NCBI RefSeq assembly: GCF_048128805.1
Contig: NC_136008.1
Span: 21,184,459 to 21,248,458 of the forward strand
DNA: 64,000 bases
Reading direction: 5' to 3'
Source: Centroberyx gerrardi
Lineage: Eukaryota > Chordata > Actinopteri > Beryciformes > Berycidae
Shown here: in pieces, positions 1 to 11,661 of the stretch
Numbering within the stretch: the first letter of the stretch is position 1
Layout: the number at the start of each line of letters is the position of its first letter
Notes under the pieces: model-generated
What the model was told of the DNA's origin: nothing
Databases searched by the model: none
The model's input: only the letters and a program-made list of their open reading frames with translations
Made by a program: the position numbers and the translations under genes

Positions 1-1013
1 CACCTAGAGCGAAGTTGCCTCCATCTCGTTCCGTTCCCCTCCTTCTATTGACTTTGAATGCATTAGCGCCACCTCTATTTTTTTTTTTGCCTTCTGTCTG
101 AACATAGGGTTAGAGTTCCTGGCATGTCTTACCTCAAAAAGCTATTTTACTCAAAGTTCTGGCCTTAGCCTCCTTTTTAACGAGAAGCCAGGTGAGGCCT
201 TTGCCTGTAGACAAGCCACTCATATGGATTTCTGCCAAAACTATGTGCGTGAGGGTTTGACCTCCTTTTACTTAATCTGCCTTGCCAGGACTTCTCACTG
301 CTAGTTGTATCAGTAACACTTGTCATTTGTATTTATTCCCAGCGTTAGCCTTGTTGTTAGCTGCTGGCTAGTCTATCCCCTGCAGACTATCTGTATCTCA
401 GTGTTAGATTCTGACCATCTGTATCTGAGTTTCTGTTTTAGGTTAGTTTTCATTGGTGATCAGGAGTAACAGCTGGCTCTGGAGAGCCACCCCCCACCTC
501 CCCCCCCACTCCTCTCTCCCAAACCAGCGGAAACTTCTCCAGCTGTCATCTGCTTTCCCAGATGACCCAGCTCTCCTTCCAGCTGCCATCCCAGCACCCT
601 GCTCCCAGCCCCAGTCTGGCTTCAAGGCCAGGCTGATTTTTCTTTCAGCTCCCAGCCGCACTCCTAATTTCAGGGCAGCCCCAGTTTTCTCTCTGAGGCC
701 CGATTTCACCCCCAACCCCAATCAGAGTTTCCACCCCAGCCACCGTCTGAGGTCCAGTCCCCATCCTCAAGCTTAGCTGCCATATCTTGGTATCAGCAAC
801 AGCCTCAGCCTGAAGGCCTGATCCAGCTGTAGACATTGGAAAACCTGTCTTCAACACCCAAGAGTTTTCCCAAACCTAAGCCCCATCAGCTATCTGTACC
901 TTCCATGCTCATCCCTACTGTTTCTCTCATATCATGTTACCAAATGCATACGGTAGTTTCTTCGGTTGTTCTGCCACTGTGCATCACTGACCTATTTAGT
1001 CTTGGTGTTCCAG
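1..1013 (+). other. Intron of USP45 upstream of first visible exon
   Basis: This stretch ends in the splice acceptor at 1008-1013 (TTCCAG). Frames are open for about 100 codons around 453-776 and again from 836 into the exon, but the predicted peptides are Pro/Ser-rich low complexity with no recognisable domain. I see no zinc-finger UBP exon here, so the N-terminal USP45 exons must lie before the window. Confidence 0.6.
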
Positions 1014-1165
1014 GGACGTCGCCCAAGATCATCAAGCTGCGAGAGGAACCATTTGACTATGCTGACCCGCCCAGAGGGAAGAGTCCAGTCATCAACAGCA
1101 TGTTGGTTCCTGTCAAAGGCATCAACAACCTGGGTAACACCTGCTTCTTTAACGCTGTTATGCAG
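1014..1165 (+). CDS. usp45: USP45 exon with catalytic Cys box
   Basis: The exon starts in phase, with GG completing a codon from upstream, and encodes a linker rich in charged residues followed by [16 protein letters not shown]. The nucleophile Cys is codon 1142-1144. It ends CAG|GTTGGT and joins in frame to AAC CTG at 2638, rebuilding the MQNLSQT motif typical of USP16/USP45. The linker before the Cys box corresponds to the segment between zinc finger and protease domain. Confidence 0.92.
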
Positions 1166-4100
1166 GTTGGTATTACTATGAGTCCATTCATACATAAATA
1201 TTTTTAATAGATATCAAGGACAAATCCCAATACATGGCTACTCAATGATGCTGAAATCATTTTTTATTTCATTTTATAGAATATAGTGTAGTTATATTAC
1301 ACCAGTTTGTCACAGTTAATACCATTTGAAATGACAGAAAAGTAGTAGTTAATTACAGATCTGAAGCAAGGTCAGTTTGTTGTAAAGTGGATTTCTGATT
1401 GCAATTAACCTGTTTGGTAGTCATTGCTTTATGCTAATAGATTCTATGATTGTACCCTCATGGGTCAATGGGATTTTCATGCTAACATTACATTATGAAT
1501 ATGAATGCCCAAAGTATGTGTAACCGCTATTCAAGTGGTGCCTCTTAGAAGATTAGGCTATAGCAAATCAGTCATAGGATGAATATGAGTGTAAACAGGC
1601 ATAGGGGTAATATGTTTAGGCTTTTAGGACGTTTTGCAGTATATTCAGTGTAGCAGTAAATGCAAGGCTAGCTTAAAGGCTTGGACACTTTCACCTGCCC
1701 ATACACGAGTGGCACTCAGTTGGTACACAGCATGTTCACCATACAACCCAGCTACAGAGCCTCCCAGTCTTTCTCTGGTCGTGTCGTGGTGACTGCAAAC
1801 TGACATTCCTCTTCAACAATGAAGCTGTTTTTTTCCACCATTTTGTTAATCACCCTCAGGGCCTTCCTTGTTGATTGAAATTCGAGTGAGCGCGCTTTAC
1901 GTGCTTCTCCCTCCCTCTCCCTCTGTCTGTTTGTATTGTCTCCTTGAAAATTGCAATCTTTCTGGTGAAAACACATAATTGTCAGAGGATGAGCTGTGTC
2001 TGTGCTCACAATGCCAGCTCCATTGTGTGTTTTCCATAGCAACTGTCTTCATTGCCAGAATGTGACAAAACAAATATCTCTTGAAAGGGAAGAAAAAGAT
2101 GCTTCTCTAACATGAAGGGACAATGGCTGCTTCAGGCTATCTCCTCACCAAGAATCTTCTCTCCTCTACATTTCAAACTCACAGATCATAGATTCATTTG
2201 AAAGCCTCTTTCAGAATAATGAACTCACACAAGTTTCCAAAATCCTCCTAAAACGGAGACAACATTAAGTGTATTTTTAATTGACCACCTTGCATTGCCA
2301 CTAGCTAAGCGTGAATGCAATTTCATTTCTTCAAAGGATTATTGCTTTTTTGTTGTTACTGTTTTTTCTTCTTCTCCTTTTTTTTTTTTTTTTTTCGTCT
2401 AGGAGATGGTTTTTTTTCGGTCTTTTATTTGTAACATGTAAAATCAGCACAAGACTGGTTTGATGCTCCTGTGTTTTTATGAAGAGTAATCCACTTTTAA
2501 ATTATTTCCTGATCTGTTAACGACATACCTGATTGATGCATTGATCTACTGCTACTTAGTACAACTGTGAAATAATTTGATATGACCTATGAAATGTTAT
2601 TAAAACAGAGTTAAAATAATTCTATTCTGTCCCATAGAACCTGTCCCAGACACACATGCTTATCGACCTCATCCAGGAAGTAAAGGAGAAAGGGTACAAG
2701 CTGAGGATCTGCCTCCCTGCCGAGGCCAACCTGGTACAGATGCTGTCCATCACCTCACCCATCTCTAACAGAGTATAGTCTGTTTCCAACCACATAACCT
2801 TTCCCTTAGGTGCCTGAGACTCAGACCGATTAGTAGGATATACATTTCAAAAGCAAAGTAATTTGCATTTGAATAATGGCCCAAGCTATTTTCACCAACA
2901 ACTGACACAGACAACTATCTCAAACTTCTCTATGAACACCTGTTGAACTGGTCATGTTCTAAGTGTATTTCTGTCCATTTTGCCAACTTCCAGTCTAACT
3001 ATAAAACTGTGCCGTGTAGTGCAAGGAAGTAAATTTGAAAATCTGAAATATCCAAAACATTCATTATATAGTGTCATATAAATAGTGTTAGAATTGGGGC
3101 TGGGTATCATTGCTGTTTTACAGATTCTGGTGCCATTTTCGACTACATGCAAACTACATCAACTTTTACTACTCAAGAAAGACAATGCTGTGTAGAGTTA
3201 GTTTTGTCTCAGAATTATTTTTCAAACAGCTAAGGTGCATTTGGCATAATGCCTTACTCGAGAGAAAAGAATACAAGTGAAAAAATTTAAAGTAATTGGA
3301 GGTCAATATCAATGAACAAAAACAAAATTACCTGAAAATAACCTGCTGCAACAGTAGAATGAAGAGAATAATCAGTTTTATAATTAATATTTCAACAAAT
3401 TTATTGGTGAAAAGTTGTATATGCGTGATACCTAAATGTTAAACAAAGAGTGAGTCGCATCTAGGCAACTTGGGTGTCATGTAAAATTTGACTTTCGCAG
3501 TTGTATTTACCACTTTAGTGGGTGGCCCTAGTTAGAAGTGGATCCTGTTGTATTGTGGTGATCCTTCACTCCTATCGTGCTTGATCTGTGGAATTCTTGC
3601 CATAACATCAAATCTGGAAATAATTGTGGGTTACTTTCCGTTTGTCTCTATCTATTCTAGAGTCCACTGACAGTGACGCTGCCCAGCCCAGAGCCCCTGA
3701 CCTCGGCCATGTTCCTCTTCCTCCACAGCATGAAGGAACCAGGGAAAGGCCCGGTCAATCCCAAGATCCTCTTCAACCAGCTCTGCCAGAAGTAAGACAC
3801 AGCACTCTCTCTTCATAACAGTCTTAGTTCTCAAACTAGAGGTACTAGTACTACTAGGTACTAGGCACGACAAAGAAATCGCTTAGATACCTAGAGTTTA
3901 ATTCTGAGCCACTAGGCATAGCCAGCATCTCTCTCTCATATGGCATAAATGATGATCAATGATCAAAATTACAGAGACACCAAACATTGCTCGTTGTACT
4001 TCTGCTTGAGCATTGTTCATAAGCCCTATCATCATGTGAAGGCAAGCTGCCCTGCCTCCCAGGGTCAGCAGAGTCATCAAGCTGCACCACAACTGTTGGC

Positions 4101-4678
4101 CTGGCAGCGCTCCATCGCTGCAGCAGCAGTTTACAACACAGGGGCCACAGCTTTCACCTGCTTTCATCCGCTCACAACGGTGGTGACCACTTCAACCAGC
4201 CAGACCCAGCTAGCACCTGGTCCCAGCCAAACCCCCTTCACGCACTCCAAGGCCAACACACACACAACCAACCAAATAACCACACTGTACCCTACCAAAC
4301 GCCGTGGAGCGGCTAGCTATTTTTTGCTCTTCTGCCTTTTGCCACACTGCTGTGCCACCTGTGTCATAATTGATCCTGAGCGGGGTCTAACTGGCTGTGT
4401 GGCAGACTGACGTGCAGCCCTACATTTGTGAACTGAACAGTTGGTTGGCTCTCTTATGAACAAACAGCTTGATTGTTTGGTTGGTTGGGTTCTTGTTTGA
4501 ACATGGTACACTGCTGGTTGGGTCCACACTCTGTGTGTGTGTGTGTGCGAGTGGGGGGTCTTGCACTGTTCAGTAGTGCAGGTGGGTGGCTAGGGCATTT
4601 GACTATCGGACGACTGGGTACGTCTCTGGTGCGGCTTTGACGATTATTCTGGTACCTAGCTTTCATCAGACAGACCTT

Positions 4679-4729
<51 letters not shown>

Positions 4730-4815
4730 TACTGTGTGTGTATGATGCCACCTCACCTGGTACCACCTCAGCCTGCAGCACACATGCAGTCTGTTGTGCA
4801 TTCAGACAAGCAAGC

Positions 4816-4868
<53 letters not shown>

Positions 4869-7056
4869 TTATGCACTCACACAGACCTAATTTTATGTTC
4901 TTCCATTCCACTGACATTCATTTGAATAGACACATGACTTCATTGAAGCCTAAGCACTCATTACCAGTATGCCACATATTTACCACAATTGAGCTTTTTA
5001 CTCAATTCAATTAAATTCATATTAATTTATTTTCTGTGTGGAACTATAGTTGTGCAGTGGACAGACAGGACAAATAGGACAATCACAAGACAATGGGACG
5101 ATATATCAAAATTCAATATAACGCAAAACAAAAATGTGAGGAAATCGGCAGGAAAACAAATTGCAATATTAGTTCCATTTTATTCTGTTGTAATAATCAC
5201 ATATCAGATGGCTGATCACAATCACATCAGATCACAATTTCACAAGCTCTCAATTGAAATTATATTATTTGCACTTTGTCATGACATTTTTAAATTGTTT
5301 ACATTCTAGCAAGCTAATGCTATCGCTAGAAAGATTTGTGGCTCAGAAATAAACATAATCCTGCTACTAAAAAAAACTAGAAAATAAAATACAAGTAAAA
5401 CCTAGGGGCAGTAATAGTGCCACAGTGCAGTAGTGCTGGTGTCTGGGTGGGCATGTGTGGTGGGGAATGTAAGTCAAGGTGTGGTGTGAGGTTGTAGTGA
5501 GTGTGTGTGTGTCTGGTGTCCGCTGCTATTTGTGAGGCTTCTTTACTGTCCGTCTCCTATGGATGCTGCTGAGTGACTCTTGTTCCCGCCCGATGATCTG
5601 GCTGCTGAACCTTAGGAAGGTCAGTATGGATACCACAACGCATCTGTAGAACGACTGGAGGACTGATGGCTGGACCTGAACCTTCCTCATCTTCCTGAGG
5701 AAGAACAGGCATTGTTGGTACTTAGAGAGTATCAGCTCACCATTGGTCTTGAATGTGATCTTGTGGTCGGTGGTGGTGCCAAGGTATTTATGTTCCTCAA
5801 CGTGCTCAATGATCTGGCCTCTTACCTCCCGAGTCGGTGCGATGGGCTGGACACACCTGAAATCCAACAGCATTTCTTTGGTTTTGCTGGAGCTTAGGTC
5901 CAGGTAGTTGTTTTCACACCACCCAGCACAGCTGTCGATCTCCTTAGTGATGCGATTATTGTGTGGTGTCAATTATAGCAATACTCAGGCCAGTGTATAA
6001 TTGTTCTGTACATTCATAGAGTAAACACAAATATGCAGGCTTAGCATCCACTCACACACACTTTCTTCAATGCTAGGAAATGAAACTGGATGTATGGGAT
6101 TTTTAAAATGAAAACAACTCAATCAGTCATGTATTTCTCTGTGACTGTGATCTAATCATGCTCAGCTTGCTCCCTCTCCACCAGCCTCTTAACCAGAGGT
6201 AGCAGATATGTTGAAGCACATGGTTTACAATGAAAAGATACCCATCAATCTTGCTAGTGGTGCCTTTTCCAAGTAAATTAAAATATTTTTCTATTTTAGT
6301 AGCCTCAATTCTATTTTGTCCTCCTTAAAGAGCAAGTGGAGCGTGAAAAATCAGTGATTCTCTCCTCATCTCTGAAATGTTTTATGTAAATAGCCATATG
6401 AGACAAGGTTTCCTTGACAAGGATTGGAAAGGTGCCACCAATAGCTTTCATCTTGTTTTAACAATTTGGGAAGGATTACCAAAATATGAGATTGTGCATA
6501 GTTGGTTCAGGAGCTTTATCATGAGAGCAGACATGATCATTTAAGTTTGTGTCTGGGATGGATGGACCGGAAATGAATTGTGCTTTCAAGCTCTCGTCAC
6601 TTATAGGCTGTTTCTTCTAACATCTATGTACTGTACATCATTGCTGTTACTTTTTTCTATAGCGCAAGCTCTCACATCCCTCTTAATTAAACTCCTACAT
6701 ACAGCAGTTCCCCACATTCTGGTCTATAGCTATGAGCTGAAAGAACAGGGTCAAGAGTTGCTCTCGTTAACTGGGAAATTTTTCTCCATTATAGTGACCT
6801 TCACAATGGCTACACTCTGTGTATATACCTTGTCGCGCTCACTTGTCACTGCTGGCTCTTGTCGCTCCAAGAGGGTTGGATCTGTCCCTGACCTGTGGGG
6901 GGAGAGAGCCGCAGCCTCTATCTATCGAGAGCACTTTTCCTTTTCTCTTTCACTGTCTTTCCCATTATGTTTGTGTTGACAGGCAGGTTAATATGGCTCA
7001 CTGGCTCAGACGAGGCTCAGTTTGAGTGTTTATTTGCAACATTGGAGGCCTATTGA

Positions 7057-7111
<55 letters not shown>

Positions 7112-7849
7112 CCGCTTGCACATGTGTGAAGATACACATGCATTCAACCTCAACCAGCTGAGTACCCCCAGCCTGCCCCTTCCTCATCCTGCCAGCTGGA
7201 CGGGTCTGGTCTGGGCTCGGACCAACGCCAAGCCTAGTGGGTTGGATGGTCAGCACCACACTCTATCTGGTGCCAGGGAGGGTCCCAGCTTGTACCCAGA
7301 CCATGTTTTACTACAAGGCTAGGGAGTGGCAACACAGGGGAAAAATAGCATTAAATAGAAAACCGAAAGAGTTTTCTACTTTTTTATTTTCTACTTTTTT
7401 TTGGGAGTCTGAGGTCTGTCAGGAACAGTGTTTTTTTTTATCAATTTACAAATAGCAATTGTTCATCTAAAGCATATTATACCTATAAAGCAAATTTAAA
7501 TGCTATTTATCACGACTGTTATCCTTATTAATCTATTGGGAGACACCCTTGGCATTATAGGCTGGATAAAGAAGCCACAATGAGGCATTAATGTACACCT
7601 GTTTTCTTCTAGGACAGATTCAATTTCCAACATGGCCACTTTCTTGTTTTGCAGAAGTTGAAAAGTACACTCACGCTCTTCTTCATTCATTTGCTGTGTA
7701 TAAATGCCCACATACCCACAGCTTTAAAACGTTGTTGATAAGAATTCCATCCCTGATCCCATAAGCCTTCCATCCCTGATGGAAATAGCAGGGGACAACA
7801 ATGGATCCCATCTACTGCTCTGGCATCTGGGACACACACACCTATGCAT

Positions 7850-7892
<43 letters not shown>

Positions 7893-10800
7893 GAGGCATG
7901 GACAGCGTACTGCTCTGCACAGGAGGAAGACCTCTCTTTCAAGTTGAAGAAAGGAAGCAGGCACATTCACTGAAGGGCGTTTTCAGCTGGTTAAAAAACA
8001 CATGCACACATCTGCCGAGCGGAGAAGCACAGTCCAGGGCCTTTACAATCCATATTCTTCTCACTTGGGTCTGCCTTGCGGTGTGTGAATGTAAGGATGC
8101 CTGAATGAAAGGATGCCAAGAACTCCTCAATGCTCAATATAGGAAAACAAGACCTGTGTGTGACAGAGCACAAGTTGATAACAAATAATGATCAAAGAAA
8201 CATTTCATTATTCTTTATGCTTTATTATATCCAAACTAGGAGATGAGTGGTCTACTTTGTATGCATGTCCTGTATGTAACATCTAAGTTTCTAGGCTGTC
8301 AGGCATGTTTATTGCGTTTGTTTTGTAAATATTTTTCTGTACACTCTATATTTGTAGGATGTGTATTATAGTGTAAATCAGTGAAACACATTTCTATTTT
8401 TTATTGTACATGTGATTGCCAAATGAATTAATTATGTGACCTATGTGCGGGTGCATTGTGTTGCTCATGCTTGTGTATGTGTATGTGTGTGTGTGTGTGT
8501 GTGCGTGTGTGTGTGTGAGGGGTTGGGGGGTCGCCTTGTGTCTGGTACTAACTCATCCGGCTATTAATTGTGTTAGCACCGCAGCTGTTTGCATTGGCCA
8601 GGGCCAGATTGAGAGCAGTGCTACAGGGCCCTTCTGCCTCTCTCTTCCACTGGGATGAGCTTCCAGACTTCCCCGTTCCCACTGATCCCAGTCAAGCTTT
8701 TCCTTCTCTCGCTATCTCCGCTCTACCTCTTTCTGTCTCTTTTCCTTTTCATTTCTCTATATCTCTCTCTCTCCTTCTGGCTCTCTCTCTCTCTCTTTCT
8801 CTGTCGCTCTCTCTTCCCCCTGTCTCCTTGCTCCCAGCATACCAAGACTGTGTCGCAATTTAAATCCCAATTATCACTGTGTGCTGACTGGATACCAGTC
8901 CAGCCCCACTCTGTATTCAAGCTGTTAGTGTATTAGTGTTAGAATGTGAATCCATGCAAAGGAAAGCAAAAGTCTCTTTGCCTCTAACAAAAACATATTT
9001 TGGTTCTAATCCACATTGAACATTTTTTTTTTTTTTTTGAGAGCTGGACAGCATAGTTGACAGAATAAAGAGATGCATAGTTTGCGTAGTTTATATGGTG
9101 TGCTAAACCCACTGCAATGTACACATATTCAGCATACTCAAGGAGACCTTCTTCCACATGCCCTCCATTTCGAAGGCTGGCAAGTAAATGACATATGTGC
9201 TCTCCACACTCCCCCCCCGCCCCCCCCCCACCCTGCTCCATGTGTCTACACGAAAAGGGCATAAGGGCCAGAGATGGGGTGTGTGTGTGCGTGTGTGTGT
9301 GTGTGTGTGTCTCCTCCAGACCTCCTGTTTATGACGTGTGTTGGGGGCAGGTGGTTGGCCATCTCTCCCCCAGCCATGGACATACATTCTTTGGCCAAAC
9401 ATCAGTGTATCTCTGCACATCACTATGGATCAGTATGGCCAGATATCCTCTCTACATAGGAGACTGCTGATTAGTCTACTTGCATATACTGTATGTTATT
9501 CACCAAGCAACGTGTTGCAATGCATCCCAGTGCTTACTTGTAGCAAAATTGGTATTATACCATCTATCAGTTGTATCTGATCTGGTGATCGGTGTCGCTG
9601 TTTAATCCCTACCAATGACTAGGTATTTGAGTCTTCTTGCAGGAGAAGCTATTTTCCAATTTTTTTGGGGTCTGTCAGGAGGCTGTACCTTAAAATACAG
9701 TGTAAACTTCTAGTCTTCAGTGTAGAGCATAAAATACAGATAGAGGACTGTCTTCTTTCTTTTTTGAGGACCTACCAGACGTTCCTCACACAGTCCCTCC
9801 ACCCCACCCCCATATATCCTCACAACATTTGACCGATGGCTTCTCTAACCAGCGATGTGTCCTCTCAGTGTGTGTCGTGCCTGTCGGACCAACCTGTTCT
9901 GCGGCTGTGTGGCTGGCTCGGCCCAACAGGTTGCGGTGGCTCCAGCCACGGCTGCCCATCTGCCCCCGGCATCTGTCCCCACATCTGCTTCACCATGGAT
10001 GGCCAGGGGACAGACCCAAGGAGAGCCTCCCCTCCAACCGCTCAAGCATTAATGTCCAGGATGGGGGTTCACTCCGCTTTGCCAGTAAGATGCTCAGCAA
10101 GAAGTCGAGGCGATAGATGACCTGTGAGATGAGCTGTGATCTGGCTGCCAGTCATTCCTGTTAAGTGTCAGGAGAGCTTGGCCTTGCAACAAGCCCCTCT
10201 GTTAGCCTAGCATAACACCCGGGAAAATGGATTCTTTAATTCCCCGTGAAGCGTAGGCTATTAATTTTTGATAGAATTGACACATGTAAGAGTTCCTATC
10301 TGCATACATTTTGTCACTTTTCTGTTAGTTGTTGTATATTTAGATGCTGCAGAAATAGTACAATGGCAGGAGCCAATTAAATTAAATTAATGGAAACTTC
10401 AAACTTAATTTATTTGCCAGATGGATTTTTTTTTTCATCATGCCTCCATGCGTATTTTTATCAGGATGTGTGTTGTTAAAAGGTAACTATGAATGACTCT
10501 CTGGAATGAATAATTATAGGTGTTGTAATTATTTCAGTGGTACAAGCAATGTGGCAGAAATTTTCTGCTTTCATATAATACTGTTGTCTGGCTTAGTCAG
10601 TAAGTGTATAGACAACGTTTTGAAGTGCAAAGACAACTCGACACTTGAGAGTCTTGTTGTCTCATTGCCTTCATGAGCACGGAGGTGATGTAGTACACAA
10701 TATTGTGTGGCGAGGAAGCCGTTCCAGGTTGTTTTTCCTCTCTGCTCACTCAATAACCATGTTGGCAGAAGACAGAGACACAACTGAGTTTGGGAGAGCA

Positions 10801-11592
10801 AAGAAACAAAAACCTGATCAGAATGTTGAGTGGAGAAAACGAGACGCCATATTAATACTGGAGAAGCTTTTGACTGCTGGAGCAAAGTGAAGTTAGAGAA
10901 AGCATATTATAGCAGCATTCTTCTTACTGGACTGGTAAGTTAGCTTGCTAGCTAGTCTAGCTGTGTTACTTGTGTTACAATCCTATTGAGCTGGAAATTG
11001 TAGTAAATGATGTGCTAATGGGTGAAGCAGCTGGTATGGTGACCTGAATGGCCGTCAATCAAATGAAGGGGCGGAGCTTCCTCTCCAAGCCGCTGCACTG
11101 AGATCCGGATTGTAGCCTTGTAAACATTAAATAAAAAATAAAAATTAAAACGTCTTTGAAGGTAATACATTTATTCAGCGTAGTCATTGAGGTCTAACAA
11201 CATACTATATATGAATGTACACAAATCCACATTGCTTCCATAGAAAACTCTGTTATTCATCTTTAAGTTTAGGCTATATTTTTGATCAACGAATTAATTT
11301 TAACAATTTACCAGTCTCACAAACGTTGTTAGGACAAGCCTATAATATGTTTAGGGGCCCTTCAGCTATGATGAGGAAGCTTATATTATTCAGTCTCTTA
11401 AACTTCTTAATTTTTCAAAGGGAAAATTCGGTTGTGACCAGTAAATGGAAGATCAAAGCCTGCATAGGTGACCCAGCAGTAGCTTAATGAGCAAAAATCA
11501 ACAAGTTGGTTTGGTGGCCAAGGGTGGTGCACCGACCAAAACTCATTGACAAACCATATATTTTCCACAGCTTTTAGTCTCTCACTAAGACA

Positions 11593-11661
<69 letters not shown>

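Noticed and set aside
453..776. Pro/Ser-rich frame of 107 codons as a USP45 exon
   Set aside because: Low-complexity composition, no resemblance to the zinc-finger region, and no acceptor/donor pair with matching phase.
4586..5014. Cys-Val, Thr-His and similar repeat peptides near microsatellites, here and at 7026, 7687, 11546, 24091
   Set aside because: These are translations of (TG/CA)n tracts, not genes.
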